DNA of 39,737 nt from Chitinophaga pinensis (GTDB taxonomy: Bacteria; Bacteroidota; Bacteroidia; NS11-12g; UBA955): assembly GCA_945888525.1 (NCBI GenBank), contig CAMDAF010000023.1, positions 1 through 39,737 on the forward strand, written 5' to 3'. Shown here piece after piece: positions 16,780 to 25,337 of this stretch; position 1 is the stretch's first letter, and each line of letters opens with the position of its first letter. The notes below the pieces were generated by a model that saw only the letters and a list, made by a program, of their open reading frames with translations, ran no database searches and was not told the origin of the DNA. A program made the position numbers and the translations under genes.

Positions 16780-17784
16780 TTATTTGTTTTTTAACTCAAG
16801 TTGCCAATTCCAAGAAGAAATTAGCATGTCATTTAAATTTAGTTTTGCTTCCCATCTTAGTTTTTCTTTGGCTTTAGATGCATCTGCCCATACTTTTTCT
16901 ACATCTCCTGATCTTCGAGGGCCAATGGTGTAATTAAGTTTTAGGTTATTCACCTTCTCGAAAGTTTGTATAACTTCCAAAACTGTAAATCCGTTGCCGG
17001 TGCCAATATTTACAACTTCAAATTGGTTTTCAGGGTTGTCGTTTATGTAGCTAAGTGCTTTGACATGCGCGGCTGCTAAATCAACAACATGGATGTAATC
17101 TCTAATACAAGTGCCATCTTTGGTGCTGTAATCATTGCCAAAAACGGTTATTTGTTCTCTAATTCCTATAGCCGTTTGGGTAATAAAAGGGACTAAATTA
17201 TTAGGGACGCCTAATGGAAGTTCGCCAATTTTGCTTGATGCATGTGCACCTATAGGATTGAAATACCTTAAAGAAACTGTGTTTAGAAATTTGCAATCTT
17301 GCAATATATCTTCGCCAATTTGTTTGGTTCTACCATATGGAGAGTTGGCTCTTTTTATTACAGCATTTTCATTAACAGGAGAAAAATCTGGTTCGCCATA
17401 AACAGTGCAAGAGGAACTAAATACAATGTTTTTAACTTTGTTTTTCTCCATTGCATTTAATAATGTGTTTAAGCCATTGATGTTGTTTAGGTAGTACTTT
17501 AAAGGTTTTTCTACCGATTCTCCAACAGCTTTGAATGCTGCAAAATGTATAACTGCATCAATATTGTGTTTTGTAAAAATCTCTTCCAAAGCTAAGCCAT
17601 CACAAATATTCAAATTGTAGTATTCAAGTTTATGGTTTGTAATAGACTCTAGTCTTTCAAGAACATCAATTTCAGTGTTGCTTAGATTGTCAATAATTAT
17701 AGGGGTATAGCCATTTTTAATAAGTTCAACAACCGTATGTGAACCGATATAACCCAAACCGCCAGTTACTAATATGTTTCTCAT
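16780..17784 (-). CDS. galE: UDP-glucose 4-epimerase
   Basis: Interconverts UDP-glucose and UDP-galactose (possibly also the N-acetyl forms), supplying sugar donors for surface glycans. The protein is 334 residues from the ATG at 17784, where [16 protein letters not shown] gives the Rossmann GxxGxxG motif. The catalytic [10 protein letters not shown] serine region and SPYGRTK (Tyr-x3-Lys) follow, then the NPIGAH segment and the [13 protein letters not shown] motif. Upstream codons to 17841 lie in the preceding gene and lack similarity. The start overlaps the stop of the acetyltransferase gene (ATGA), implying translational coupling. Confidence 0.96.
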   Translation of the reverse strand: MRNILVTGGLGYIGSHTVVELIKNGYTPIIIDNLSNTEIDVLERLESITNHKLEYYNLNICDGLALEEIFTKHNIDAVIHFAAFKAVGESVEKPLKYYLNNINGLNTLLNAMEKNKVKNIVFSSSCTVYGEPDFSPVNENAVIKRANSPYGRTKQIGEDILQDCKFLNTVSLRYFNPIGAHASSKIGELPLGVPNNLVPFITQTAIGIREQITVFGNDYSTKDGTCIRDYIHVVDLAAAHVKALSYINDNPENQFEVVNIGTGNGFTVLEVIQTFEKVNNLKLNYTIGPRRSGDVEKVWADASKAKEKLRWEAKLNLNDMLISSWNWQLELKNK

Positions 17785-18356
17785 GAAATTCTTGTTACGT
17801 TTCCGTTTAATAATTGATACATTTGATTGCTTTCTGGGCACTTAGCCATCCCATTGGAATCAAAATTTAGTTTCTGTCCGTATTCACTCATCCAAGCAGA
17901 TTGAAACGCAGGATTGCCAATAAATAAGGCATAATCAGGCACGTCTTTGGTTATCACTGCACCGGCTCCAATAAAGGAGAATTTACCCAATGTATTCCCA
18001 CAAACAATAGTTGCATTTGCGCCTATACTTGCACCTGTTTTAACTAGGGTTTTTTTGTATTGGTCTTGTCTAGATATAGCACTTCTAGGGTTGATGACAT
18101 TTGTAAATACAACGCTTGGTCCAATAAAAACATCATCTTCACAAATGACACCAGTATACAATGAAACATTGTTTTGTATTTTAACATTGTTCCCAACTTC
18201 AACCAAAGGGGATACAACGACATTTTGTCCAATATTGCAGTTTTTGCCAATTATAGAATTTGGCATAATATGGCTAAAGTGCCAAATTTTTGAGCCTGAA
18301 CCTATTTGACAACCTTCGTCTATTATAGCACTAGGATGAACAAAGAATTCAGACAT
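17781..18356 (-). CDS. WbpD/WlbB-like N-acetyltransferase (hexapeptide-repeat)
   Basis: A 191-residue left-handed beta-helix acyltransferase with hexapeptide repeats from about residue 8 to 150 (for example [20 protein letters not shown] and [14 protein letters not shown]). The C-terminal extension contains [16 protein letters not shown], typical of WbpD/WlbB enzymes that acetylate UDP-2-acetamido-3-amino-2,3-dideoxy-glucuronate in O-antigen sugar synthesis. The predicted catalytic Asn/His region (QNNVSLY, residues about 61-67) agrees with that group. The companion genes wbpA/B/E are not in this window, so the precise substrate is an inference. It is cotranscribed with galE (4-bp overlap) and follows the E2 gene by 12 bp. 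Confidence 0.87.
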   Translation of the reverse strand: MSEFFVHPSAIIDEGCQIGSGSKIWHFSHIMPNSIIGKNCNIGQNVVVSPLVEVGNNVKIQNNVSLYTGVICEDDVFIGPSVVFTNVINPRSAISRQDQYKKTLVKTGASIGANATIVCGNTLGKFSFIGAGAVITKDVPDYALFIGNPAFQSAWMSEYGQKLNFDSNGMAKCPESNQMYQLLNGNVTRIS

Positions 18357-18368
18357 ATTGATTGTGAA

Positions 18369-19634
18369 TTAAAGTCCAAGTACTTTTTCAGCAGGTGTTC
18401 TTCCGTCGAACAACATTTCAGGGTTTTCTAGCAATTGTTTAACACGCACCAAGAAACTAACACTCTCTCTTCCATCGATAATTCTGTGGTCGTAAGATAA
18501 TGCAACATACATGATTGGTCGAATAACGATTTGACCATTTTCTGCCATAGGTCTTTCAACAATATTATGCATACCTAAGATTGCTGATTGTGGAGGGTTA
18601 ATAATTGGAGTACTCATCATACTGCCAAAAACACCGCCATTGGTGATTGTAAATGTACCACCGCTCATTTCCTCCATAGATAATTTATTGTCTCTTGCTT
18701 TTGCTGCAAGTCTTTTCACTTCTTTTTCGATATTAGCCAAACTTAAAGATTCAGCATTGCGGATAACAGGAACAACCAATCCACGAGGACCAGAAACTGC
18801 TATTGAAATATCGCAGTAGTCATTGAATTGAATTTGATCGCCATCAATAAAAGCATTTACAGCTGGCCAATCAAGTAAAGCAATACAGCATGCTCTTGTA
18901 AAAAAGCTCATAAACCCTAAACCAACTTCATGCTTTTCAGCGAATATGGTTTTGTATTTATTTCTAAGATCCATAATTGGCTTCATGTTAACTTCGTTGA
19001 ACGTAGTTAGCATAGCGGTTTCGTTTTTAGCCGCTACCAATCGTTTAGCAACTGTCTTTCTTAGGTTGCTCATTTTTTCAACCCTAGTGTTTCTCTCGCC
19101 AGAGCTGCTATACTTGTTTGAACTTCCATTGCTAGCACCTTTGGCTACAATAGCTTCAAGAACATCTGTTCTATTTATCCTGCCATTTGGTCCACTGCCT
19201 ATAACTTGCGAAGGTTTTAGTCCATAGGCCTGCATTAGTTCTTTTGCAAGAGGAGCAATGTGTACATCGGAATCCATGCTGATAGCAGCAGCTGCAGGAG
19301 CGACAGGTTTTTCTTCTGCCTTCTTTTCGGACTTAATTGGAGCCGCTACTTCTTTTTTGGCTTCAGCTTTCGGCGCTGAATTCTCAGGGGCTTTGGCTGT
19401 TTCATCAATCTCTAGGATGATAGAACCAACTTTAATTTCATCTCCTTCTTTAGCCAATTGTTTGGTTAATGTGCCAGCAGATTCCGCATTGACTTCAAAA
19501 GTTGCTTTTTCACTTTCAAGTTCAACAAGAGGTTCATCAAGTTGGACATAATCACCTACTTGTTTCAGCCATTTTGAAATGGTAACTTCACTAATGGATT
19601 CACCTGGACTGGGAACTTTGATTTCGATTGACAT
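18369..19634 (-). CDS. odhB: 2-oxoglutarate dehydrogenase E2, dihydrolipoyllysine succinyltransferase
   Basis: E2 core of the 2-oxoglutarate dehydrogenase complex in the TCA cycle, transferring succinyl groups to CoA. The protein is 421 residues. The lipoyl domain (1-76) has the lipoylated Lys43 in [10 protein letters not shown]. An Ala/Lys-rich linker (about 80-120) leads to the E3/E1-binding domain (about 127-165, [14 protein letters not shown] and [14 protein letters not shown]) and the catalytic domain (about 195-421) with His383 and Asp387 in SYDHRIIDG. The lipoyl motif [11 protein letters not shown] and single lipoyl domain fit SucB/OdhB better than pyruvate dehydrogenase E2. E1 and E3 genes are not adjacent. 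It has its own strong promoter. Confidence 0.94.
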   Translation of the reverse strand: MSIEIKVPSPGESISEVTISKWLKQVGDYVQLDEPLVELESEKATFEVNAESAGTLTKQLAKEGDEIKVGSIILEIDETAKAPENSAPKAEAKKEVAAPIKSEKKAEEKPVAPAAAAISMDSDVHIAPLAKELMQAYGLKPSQVIGSGPNGRINRTDVLEAIVAKGASNGSSNKYSSSGERNTRVEKMSNLRKTVAKRLVAAKNETAMLTTFNEVNMKPIMDLRNKYKTIFAEKHEVGLGFMSFFTRACCIALLDWPAVNAFIDGDQIQFNDYCDISIAVSGPRGLVVPVIRNAESLSLANIEKEVKRLAAKARDNKLSMEEMSGGTFTITNGGVFGSMMSTPIINPPQSAILGMHNIVERPMAENGQIVIRPIMYVALSYDHRIIDGRESVSFLVRVKQLLENPEMLFDGRTPAEKVLGL

Positions 19635-19654
19635 AATGAGCTTATAACTTTGGG

Positions 19655-19686
19655 CAAAAATAGGTCAATTTTATAAGATGCACAAA
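19655..19686 (-). promoter_or_regulatory. Bacteroidota-type promoter for odhB
   Basis: Minus strand: TTTG (19683-19686), 20 bp, TATTTTTG (19655-19662), a perfect match to -33/-7. The -7 box ends 20 bp before the odhB ATG. Confidence 0.8.
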
Positions 19687-19769
19687 TTGAGAAATAGAAG
19701 AATACGAATTAATAGGAAAATACGCCAACTATTAGCTGTTGTAGGCGCATTTGAGGCAGTAAATCAAAG

Positions 19770-20291
19770 TTACCAAACATGGGAATGGTCATTCCACCAA
19801 TTGTTTTGAATTTTCAAGGTCATTTCAATAACCTCTCTTACACAGCCTTTTCCACCATTTAATTGGGAAATAAATTGACAAATTGACTTAATGTCTTTTG
19901 CCGCATCATTTGGGCAAGCCGCTAGGCCAACAATTTTGAGCAATTCATAATCTGGCATATCATCACCCATATACAAGATTTCATCGGGGCTTAGATTGTG
20001 TTTGCTTAAGAACGCATCAAATGCTGCTTTTTTGTGCTGTTGACCAACATGAATGTCACTTAAGCCAAGCTGTTGAAAGCGTCTAATAATGCCCTGAGAG
20101 TTTCCGCCTGAAATAATTGCAATTGGGTATTTCATTTTGTTGGCATGCTGGATGGCATAGCCATCTTTAATGTTGAATGATCTTAAAAATTGGCCGTCTT
20201 CAGTGGCAAATACGCTGCCGTCTGTCATTACGCCGTCAACATCAAACACAAAAGCTTTGATGTTTTTTAATTTATTATGGATGAGTTCCAT
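19770..20291 (-). CDS. kdsC: 3-deoxy-D-manno-octulosonate 8-phosphate phosphatase
   Basis: HAD-superfamily phosphatase releasing KDO from KDO-8-phosphate in lipopolysaccharide core synthesis. At 173 residues it is the compact cap-less (C0) KdsC type that forms tetramers. Motif I is FDVDGVMTDG (15-24), with nucleophile Asp16 and acid/base Asp18. Motif II is the Ser in IISGGNSQG, the motif III lysine lies in QQHKKAAF, and motif IV is MGDDMPDYELL. The start overlaps the upstream SGNH gene by 17 bp, so the two are cotranscribed. It implies that the organism makes KDO-containing LPS. Confidence 0.95.
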   Translation of the reverse strand: MELIHNKLKNIKAFVFDVDGVMTDGSVFATEDGQFLRSFNIKDGYAIQHANKMKYPIAIISGGNSQGIIRRFQQLGLSDIHVGQQHKKAAFDAFLSKHNLSPDEILYMGDDMPDYELLKIVGLAACPNDAAKDIKSICQFISQLNGGKGCVREVIEMTLKIQNNWWNDHSHVW

Positions 20292-21348
20292 TGCTGATTT
20301 CGGGGATTAATTTTTTTGAAATAATTTCATCGTAAATGATGCCAGAGGTTATTTCTGAGCCGTCATTCGTAAAGTGGCATCCGTCATAGAAGAACCTTGA
20401 GTCTTTTGGCAAGCGAGCGGCTAAATTTACATAGGGAATTTGCATGGATTCTGCAAAGTCAAAGGTTACTTTGTTGTACATTTTTAGAATATATCCACGC
20501 GTTTTTCCATTGATATCTCCTGTTTTTATGTCTCCTAAATAAGCATTGCTGTACAAGTCATTTTCATCTGAAAACAAAATGCTTTGAGAGACGAAAATAA
20601 GTTTGATCTTGTTTTCGATGCAAATTTTTGCAAATTCACTTAATCTAGCTCTGTATGCGTATAGGTATTTTTTTTCAATTTCTAAGCGCTTGTAAATTGC
20701 TGAGTCAGCCATTGGGAATGTTGCAGCTTTGCTAAGATCCAATAAGTATGGTTGGTTTAAGCCAGATTCTTTTGCCTTACCAGCCCGAACAATATTTACT
20801 ATTGTAGATGGAATTTCCAAGAAGTCATAGACCTTTTTAAAAATTGATTTATTCTCAACAAAATGGCTTGGAACTTCTAATCCCATATCATTTAAACCGC
20901 ACATTAAAATAATGTAATTCGGTTTTAATTTTACGGCGTATTTTTTTAGCATTTGAAGATTCCCAAGCGAGGATTGACCTTCCATGCCTGCATTGTTAAG
21001 CCAAGAAGAAGGGAATACTTTTTTGATTTCACTACCCAGTAGGTTCGGCCAATCTTTGCCGTCATTTAAATAAAAACACTCTGTGGTGCTGCCACCCATG
21101 CAGATGATTTTAAGCTTTTCCGAACCATCTAGTTCTGGTCCTCTCATGCCTAAACTGTTCTTGTTGTGAATGATTTCTTTGTCAAGCCCAGGGTAGTTAG
21201 GCATTGCAACTGCATATCGGGTGTTTTTGGGCAATATGTTTTCACCATTTTTAACCCTCGATGAAAATGGGTTATAAAGATGAAGGGTAAATTCAAGACA
21301 AGCCAATACAAGAAAGATAAATGCACAGATTTTCAGAAATCTTTTCAT
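20275..21348 (-). CDS. SGNH/GDSL-type hydrolase, membrane-anchored
   Basis: A 357-residue protein with one N-terminal hydrophobic segment (about 5-22, no clear cleavage site), so it is probably an inner-membrane-anchored periplasmic enzyme. The SGNH blocks are visible: block I GGSTTEC with Ser87, block II NNAGMEG (Gly121), block III CGLND with Asn153, and block V DGCHFT with Asp322 and His325. Members deacylate or transfer acyl groups on carbohydrates or lipids. Its close link to kdsC suggests action on LPS or another envelope glycan, but the substrate is unknown. It has its own promoter ending 5 bp before the ATG. Confidence 0.85.
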   Translation of the reverse strand: MKRFLKICAFIFLVLACLEFTLHLYNPFSSRVKNGENILPKNTRYAVAMPNYPGLDKEIIHNKNSLGMRGPELDGSEKLKIICMGGSTTECFYLNDGKDWPNLLGSEIKKVFPSSWLNNAGMEGQSSLGNLQMLKKYAVKLKPNYIILMCGLNDMGLEVPSHFVENKSIFKKVYDFLEIPSTIVNIVRAGKAKESGLNQPYLLDLSKAATFPMADSAIYKRLEIEKKYLYAYRARLSEFAKICIENKIKLIFVSQSILFSDENDLYSNAYLGDIKTGDINGKTRGYILKMYNKVTFDFAESMQIPYVNLAARLPKDSRFFYDGCHFTNDGSEITSGIIYDEIISKKLIPEISNGTHP

Positions 21349-21353
21349 AACGG

Positions 21354-21382
21354 CAAAGGTATATAAAATTGATATTGGTCAA
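21354..21382 (-). promoter_or_regulatory. Promoter for SGNH-kdsC, near-leaderless
   Basis: Minus strand TTG (21380-21382), 18 bp, TACCTTTG (21354-21361). Only five bases separate the -7 box from the ATG at 21348, so the transcript should start at or almost at the start codon. Confidence 0.65.
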
Positions 21383-21404
21383 TGCATTGATTGAATAATT
21401 TCAT

Positions 21405-21412
21405 TAATTTTG
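21405..21412 (+). promoter_or_regulatory. -7 box (TAATTTTG) immediately before the ALDH gene
   Basis: TAATTTTG fits TAnnTTTG and ends 4 bp before the ATG at 21417. No TTG lies at 18-21 bp upstream; the closest are at 15 and 27 bp, so the -33 element is poor. Confidence 0.45.
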
Positions 21413-21416
21413 CAAG

Positions 21417-22958
21417 ATGCAAAATATAGCAACCGTATTAAAGCAATTAGGGATTAAAAAATTAAATGAGAGTGTTTGTACAGGCGTTAATTGGATAAGC
21501 GCAGTTGGAAGCACCACACGTGAAATTACTTCTCCTGTAGATGGGAAAGCAATTGGTTCAGTTGTTTTCGCTACTGAAACAGAATACGAGGCTGTTATGA
21601 AGCGCGCACAATCCGCTTTTCCGATATGGAGAGCATTGCCAGCGCCAAAAAGAGGAGATATAGTTCGCCAGTATGGAAATGTTTTAAGGACTTACAAAGA
21701 TCAACTTGGTGCATTGGTTAGCTATGAAATGGGCAAAAGTTTGCAGGAAGGCAAAGGCGAAGTGCAAGAGATGATTGATATTTGTGATTATGCCGTTGGT
21801 TTAAGCCGACAAATGTATGGTTTGACCATGCCTAGCGAAAGGTTAAATCACCGGATGTTTGAACAATGGCACCCACTAGGTATCGTTGGTGTGATATCTG
21901 CTTTTAATTTTCCTGTTGCCGTATGGAGTTGGAATGCTATGATTGCTGCCGTGTGCGGAAATGTCACAGTATGGAAACCATCAGAAAAAACACCTTTATC
22001 AGCAATTGCATGTATGAATTTAATGAAATTGGTCTTAGAGGAAAATAATTTACCTGAGGGTGTTTTTACGCTTGTAAATGGAGATGCCGCAATAGGAAAA
22101 ATGATGGCTGAGGACAGACGCATTGGCTTGGTTTCTGCTACAGGAAGTACTGCTATGGGAAAATCAGTTGGCAAGGTGGTTGGAGAGCGTTTGGGCAGGA
22201 GTCTTTTGGAGCTAGGAGGAAATAACGCTATAATTTTAAGCGAACATGCTGACATGAATATGGCATTAAGGGCTGTGGTTTTTGGTGCTGTTGGAACGGC
22301 CGGTCAAAGATGCACAACAACCAGAAGGTTGATGGTTCATGAAAAAATATACGATGATTTTATTAAAAAATTAATTAAGGTATACAAACAATTGTCTATA
22401 GGAAACCCTTTGGATGAGAACAACCATGTGGGTCCGTTGATTGACCAAGCTGCAGTTAAACAATTTACCAATGCTATTGAGCAACTTAATAAAGAAGGCG
22501 GTAAAGTATTGTTTGGTGGTAAGGTATTGAAAGGCGCAGGGTATGATAGTGGATGTTACGTGCAGCCCGCCATTTGCGAGGCTAGAAACACCTATAAAAT
22601 TGTGCAAGAAGAAACATTTGCACCGATTTTATATGTGATGAAATATAAAAATATTAGCGAAGCATTGGCAATGCAAAACGATGTAAAACAAGGTTTGAGT
22701 TCGGCAATATTTAGCAATAATATTAGAGAAACAGAGCTGTTTTTATCTTCAGCCGGAAGCGATTGCGGTATTGCAAATGTTAACATAGGGACAAGTGGTG
22801 CTGAAATCGGAGGTGCTTTTGGAGGAGAAAAAGAAACAGGCGGCGGAAGAGAAAGCGGCAGCGATAGTTGGAAAGCTTATATGCGCAGACAAACCAATAC
22901 CATCAACTATGGCGATACTATGCCATTGGCACAAGGAATAAAATTTGATTTAGGATAA
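21417..22958 (+). CDS. amaB: Aldehyde dehydrogenase, ALDH7 (antiquitin) type; L-aminoadipate-semialdehyde dehydrogenase
   Basis: An NAD-dependent aldehyde dehydrogenase of 513 residues. Catalytic Cys299 lies in GTAGQRCTTTRR, the general base Glu265 in LLELGGNN, and the oxyanion Asn164 in SAFNFPVAVW. The GQRCTTTRR motif and the N-terminal layout are characteristic of the ALDH7 branch, which oxidises 2-aminoadipate 6-semialdehyde in lysine catabolism and also protects against other aldehydes. No other lysine-degradation genes are adjacent, so the pathway assignment is inference while the family is firm. It stands alone, divergent from the SGNH gene and separated from the response regulator by a promoter. 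Confidence 0.93.
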   Translation: MQNIATVLKQLGIKKLNESVCTGVNWISAVGSTTREITSPVDGKAIGSVVFATETEYEAVMKRAQSAFPIWRALPAPKRGDIVRQYGNVLRTYKDQLGALVSYEMGKSLQEGKGEVQEMIDICDYAVGLSRQMYGLTMPSERLNHRMFEQWHPLGIVGVISAFNFPVAVWSWNAMIAAVCGNVTVWKPSEKTPLSAIACMNLMKLVLEENNLPEGVFTLVNGDAAIGKMMAEDRRIGLVSATGSTAMGKSVGKVVGERLGRSLLELGGNNAIILSEHADMNMALRAVVFGAVGTAGQRCTTTRRLMVHEKIYDDFIKKLIKVYKQLSIGNPLDENNHVGPLIDQAAVKQFTNAIEQLNKEGGKVLFGGKVLKGAGYDSGCYVQPAICEARNTYKIVQEETFAPILYVMKYKNISEALAMQNDVKQGLSSAIFSNNIRETELFLSSAGSDCGIANVNIGTSGAEIGGAFGGEKETGGGRESGSDSWKAYMRRQTNTINYGDTMPLAQGIKFDLG

Positions 22959-22972
22959 TTTTCAATCCCCTA

Positions 22973-23004
22973 TTTGTTTTTGTTAAATAATCCCATTAAC
23001 TTTG
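22973..23004 (+). promoter_or_regulatory. Bacteroidota-type promoter for the LytTR regulator
   Basis: TTTG (22973-22976), 20 bp, TAACTTTG (22997-23004): a full -33/-7 match. The box ends 22 bp before the ATG, so the regulator is transcribed independently of the ALDH gene. Confidence 0.8.
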
Positions 23005-23026
23005 GTTTATTAAAACACAAATAGAC

Positions 23027-23767
23027 ATGAAAATTCTTTTAATTGAAGATGATTTATTAGCCATTGAGTATTTAGAAAAGCTTATTAATACTCATTTTCC
23101 TAATTATTTAATAGTAGGGAAGGCCCGCAGCATTAAAGAAGCATCCAAAATTTGCAATGCGGAGAGACCTGATTTATTGATTATGGAAATTCAGTTAAAG
23201 CAAGAGTCAAGTTTTGATTTGTTTGAATATATTGATTCCTCTCAATTGAATGTTGTTTTTACAAGCCGATTGCCAGAATTTGCGTTTAAAGCCATTAAGT
23301 TTGATGCCGTAGATTATTTGCTTAAACCATATGGTTTGGAGGATTTAAAACACGCAATCAAAAGGGTTGAAGTTCGCTTGAAATTGAACCAAATCATGCA
23401 AAACAATAAAGATTTGTTGAAGTTGGATAGGCATACAATTGGAGGAAATAAAATAATGGTATACGGCAATGAAAAAATGAATCCAATAAGTATTGAACAT
23501 ATTGTCAAAATTAAATCACAAGGGGCTTATTCAGACATTTATTTAGTAGGGAATAAGAAAATAACCTCTTCAAAACATCTTGGCTTGTATGAGCGTTTGC
23601 TTGAAGACAAGCATTTTGTAAGAATACACGATAATTGCCTAGTCAATGCAGAGCAAGTGGTGTCATACAAACCAGGTATAAATGCAAAGGTCATATTAAA
23701 GGATGAAACGTCTGAAAGTGTTTCAAAAAGAAAGAAGCGCGACTTCTTAACCTACTTTAGGGCTTAA
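23027..23767 (+). CDS. LytTR-family response regulator with Glu at the phospho-acceptor position
   Basis: A 246-residue regulator with an N-terminal receiver domain (1-115) and a C-terminal LytTR DNA-binding domain (about 145-243). The acidic pocket is IEDD (6-9), the switch Thr/Ser is in FTSR (78-81), and the conserved Lys is in LLKPYG. The residue aligned with the phosphorylated Asp (usually D in hydrophobic-x-D-I) is Glu54 in LLIMEIQL. The LytTR part shows IVKIKSQGAYSDIYL and FVRIHDNCLVN, the usual recognition region. No histidine kinase is encoded nearby. The Glu could mimic phosphorylation, giving a constitutively active or phosphorylation-independent regulator; the family call is firm, the mechanism is inference. 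Confidence 0.9.
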   Translation: MKILLIEDDLLAIEYLEKLINTHFPNYLIVGKARSIKEASKICNAERPDLLIMEIQLKQESSFDLFEYIDSSQLNVVFTSRLPEFAFKAIKFDAVDYLLKPYGLEDLKHAIKRVEVRLKLNQIMQNNKDLLKLDRHTIGGNKIMVYGNEKMNPISIEHIVKIKSQGAYSDIYLVGNKKITSSKHLGLYERLLEDKHFVRIHDNCLVNAEQVVSYKPGINAKVILKDETSESVSKRKKRDFLTYFRA

Positions 23768-24495
23768 AAAATTGATAGATTGTTTCCATTGTGCTTACAC
23801 AAAACAGAATAAGCATTTGGTTTTATTTTTTTGTAAGGGCTAAGAGAAACTATAAAGTTTTTTAGTTTCTGAATGTACTTCCTTTTTAAATTGTTTTTAA
23901 ATTGAAATTCAATCAATTCATCACTGGTGAACAAAAACCGCTCATCTAGAACTTCAAAGCCTTCGCTTTTTAATAAAAATTTAAATAAGGCAGGGGTATA
24001 AATATTGATGTGTCCGTAATCTAAGTAGTGTTTGATTTTTTCATCTACAAAAAAACTAAAATCAATTGGCACTTCAAAGTACTGGTATTCAGATACCCTT
24101 GCGATCTCTCTCAGCAATAGCCTTGGATGTTCAACATGCTCTACAACATGGCTGCAGGTTGCCAATTCAAATGATTTGTCTTGATGCGGAATATTGTAGC
24201 CATCAAATTTTTTAAGCTCCTTTAGTGAGGCAAGGTTTCGGGCATTTATGGCTGCTATTCCAGAATCAGATATTTCTAAACTGCTTAAGTTGTTTGTGAA
24301 ATTGCGTTTATCCAACCAGTATAAAACTGCACCATCTCCCGAACCAATATCTAAGGTTTTTTTTGAAGCATGCGCGGCACATAAATCAATAATATTAGAT
24401 GATTTTTGTTTTCCTCCAAGGTTTCGCCACTCGGAACTTTCATTTAAGTATTGCTCATTATAAGTAGCTGAAATTTGATTGGATGCCTGACTCAT
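23764..24495 (-). CDS. Class I SAM-dependent methyltransferase
   Basis: A 243-residue methyltransferase of the Methyltransf_11/23 type. Motif I is TLDIGSGDGAVLYWL (about 47-61) and the acidic motif II residue is in LEISD. Motif III is FELATCSHVVEHVEHP, with HVVEHV typical of ubiquinone/glycan-type methyltransferases. The C-terminal part (INIYTPALFKFLLKSEGFEV) is the standard helix-strand ending. No substrate can be assigned. It is monocistronic with its own promoter, and its stop codon shares the TTAA palindrome with the stop of the convergent response regulator. Confidence 0.87.
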   Translation of the reverse strand: MSQASNQISATYNEQYLNESSEWRNLGGKQKSSNIIDLCAAHASKKTLDIGSGDGAVLYWLDKRNFTNNLSSLEISDSGIAAINARNLASLKELKKFDGYNIPHQDKSFELATCSHVVEHVEHPRLLLREIARVSEYQYFEVPIDFSFFVDEKIKHYLDYGHINIYTPALFKFLLKSEGFEVLDERFLFTSDELIEFQFKNNLKRKYIQKLKNFIVSLSPYKKIKPNAYSVLCKHNGNNLSIF

Positions 24496-24499
24496 AAGG

Positions 24500-24529
24500 C
24501 AAATTTAAACATTTCAATTGCAAATTCAA
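24500..24529 (-). promoter_or_regulatory. Promoter for the methyltransferase gene, near-leaderless
   Basis: Minus strand TTG (24527-24529), 19 bp, TAAATTTG (24500-24507). The -7 box ends 4 bp before the ATG at 24495, predicting a transcript with essentially no 5' leader. Confidence 0.6.
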
Positions 24530-24567
24530 TTTTTTGTTGCTTCATAGGGATTATGTGCGATGAGAAA

Positions 24568-25332
24568 TCAATAATTTACCAAATATTGTCCTTTTGCATC
24601 AATTCTCAAATGGGGTGGATTTCTCATAAGTTCAAAATAATTGTAACCTTCTTGGAGGTTTTTCCAAAATACAATTTTTGCTGGGTCAAAATTGTAATAC
24701 GATTTTAAATATTGCCAATTGCTTGCATCCATTTTACAGGGATAAATATGTATGGGAATGTGGTAATTGGTATCTTTATTGTTTTGGGCTTGAACATTGC
24801 ACCAATAGAGCTCTTTGATTATTTGGTCATTCATCGGCAAACAGCCAATGGTTACACTATCTCCATGCACGAATATTTGCCCCCCATAATTCCCTTTTTT
24901 ACCAAGAATACTATCGCTTTTATTGGGGTAAGATACTTTGTACGAAAGATAAAAACTGCTGTATGGATTGTATTGGTTAATGTGGTAATATCCTTCAGGA
25001 ACTTGATTGTCTCCTTCACAACGCTTCGGACCTAATGCGCCAGAAAGTGCCATTATTTTGTAGGTTTTGATCAGTTTATAGCGGTGTTGAAGGCTATCGG
25101 CGCCCCATAATTCCATAATTTTCTCTTTTTTGAAGACCCTCCAGTAAATAAATTTTGGTGGGTATTGTAAATTGGCTGATGTAAAAGCTTGTTTTAGCAC
25201 ATCATCACTGCTAAGTCTTGCATTCCAAACCCTTTGATTGCCAAGTTGTTTTTCAGTGTATATTTGAGGCTGAGCCCATGAAAGGTTAGCGAATAGACTA
25301 AAAAAAAGAAATATTAGTTGGCGCAAATACAT
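24568..25332 (-). CDS. YafK-like L,D-transpeptidase family protein
   Basis: A 254-residue periplasmic protein with a signal peptide (1-20, cleavage after SWA). The YkuD catalytic core is visible: SYPNKSD (134-140), then VHGDSVTIGCLPMND with His156 and nucleophile Cys164, in the H-x-[ST]-x-G-C arrangement. The MALSGALGPKRCEGDNQVPEG segment upstream (about 94-114) is the substrate-facing motif shared with E. coli YafK/DpaA, an enzyme that removes Lpp from peptidoglycan. Whether this one is a transpeptidase or an amidase-like hydrolase is not decidable. It follows pyk by 5 bp on the same strand and may be cotranscribed with it. Confidence 0.88.
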   Translation of the reverse strand: MYLRQLIFLFFSLFANLSWAQPQIYTEKQLGNQRVWNARLSSDDVLKQAFTSANLQYPPKFIYWRVFKKEKIMELWGADSLQHRYKLIKTYKIMALSGALGPKRCEGDNQVPEGYYHINQYNPYSSFYLSYKVSYPNKSDSILGKKGNYGGQIFVHGDSVTIGCLPMNDQIIKELYWCNVQAQNNKDTNYHIPIHIYPCKMDASNWQYLKSYYNFDPAKIVFWKNLQEGYNYFELMRNPPHLRIDAKGQYLVNY

Positions 25333-25337
25333 TTGTC

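Noticed and set aside
15693-18356. Complete O-antigen or capsule locus
   Set aside because: Only one GT4, galE and one acetyltransferase are present; no flippase, polymerase or chain-length gene, so these are dispersed glycan genes rather than a full locus.
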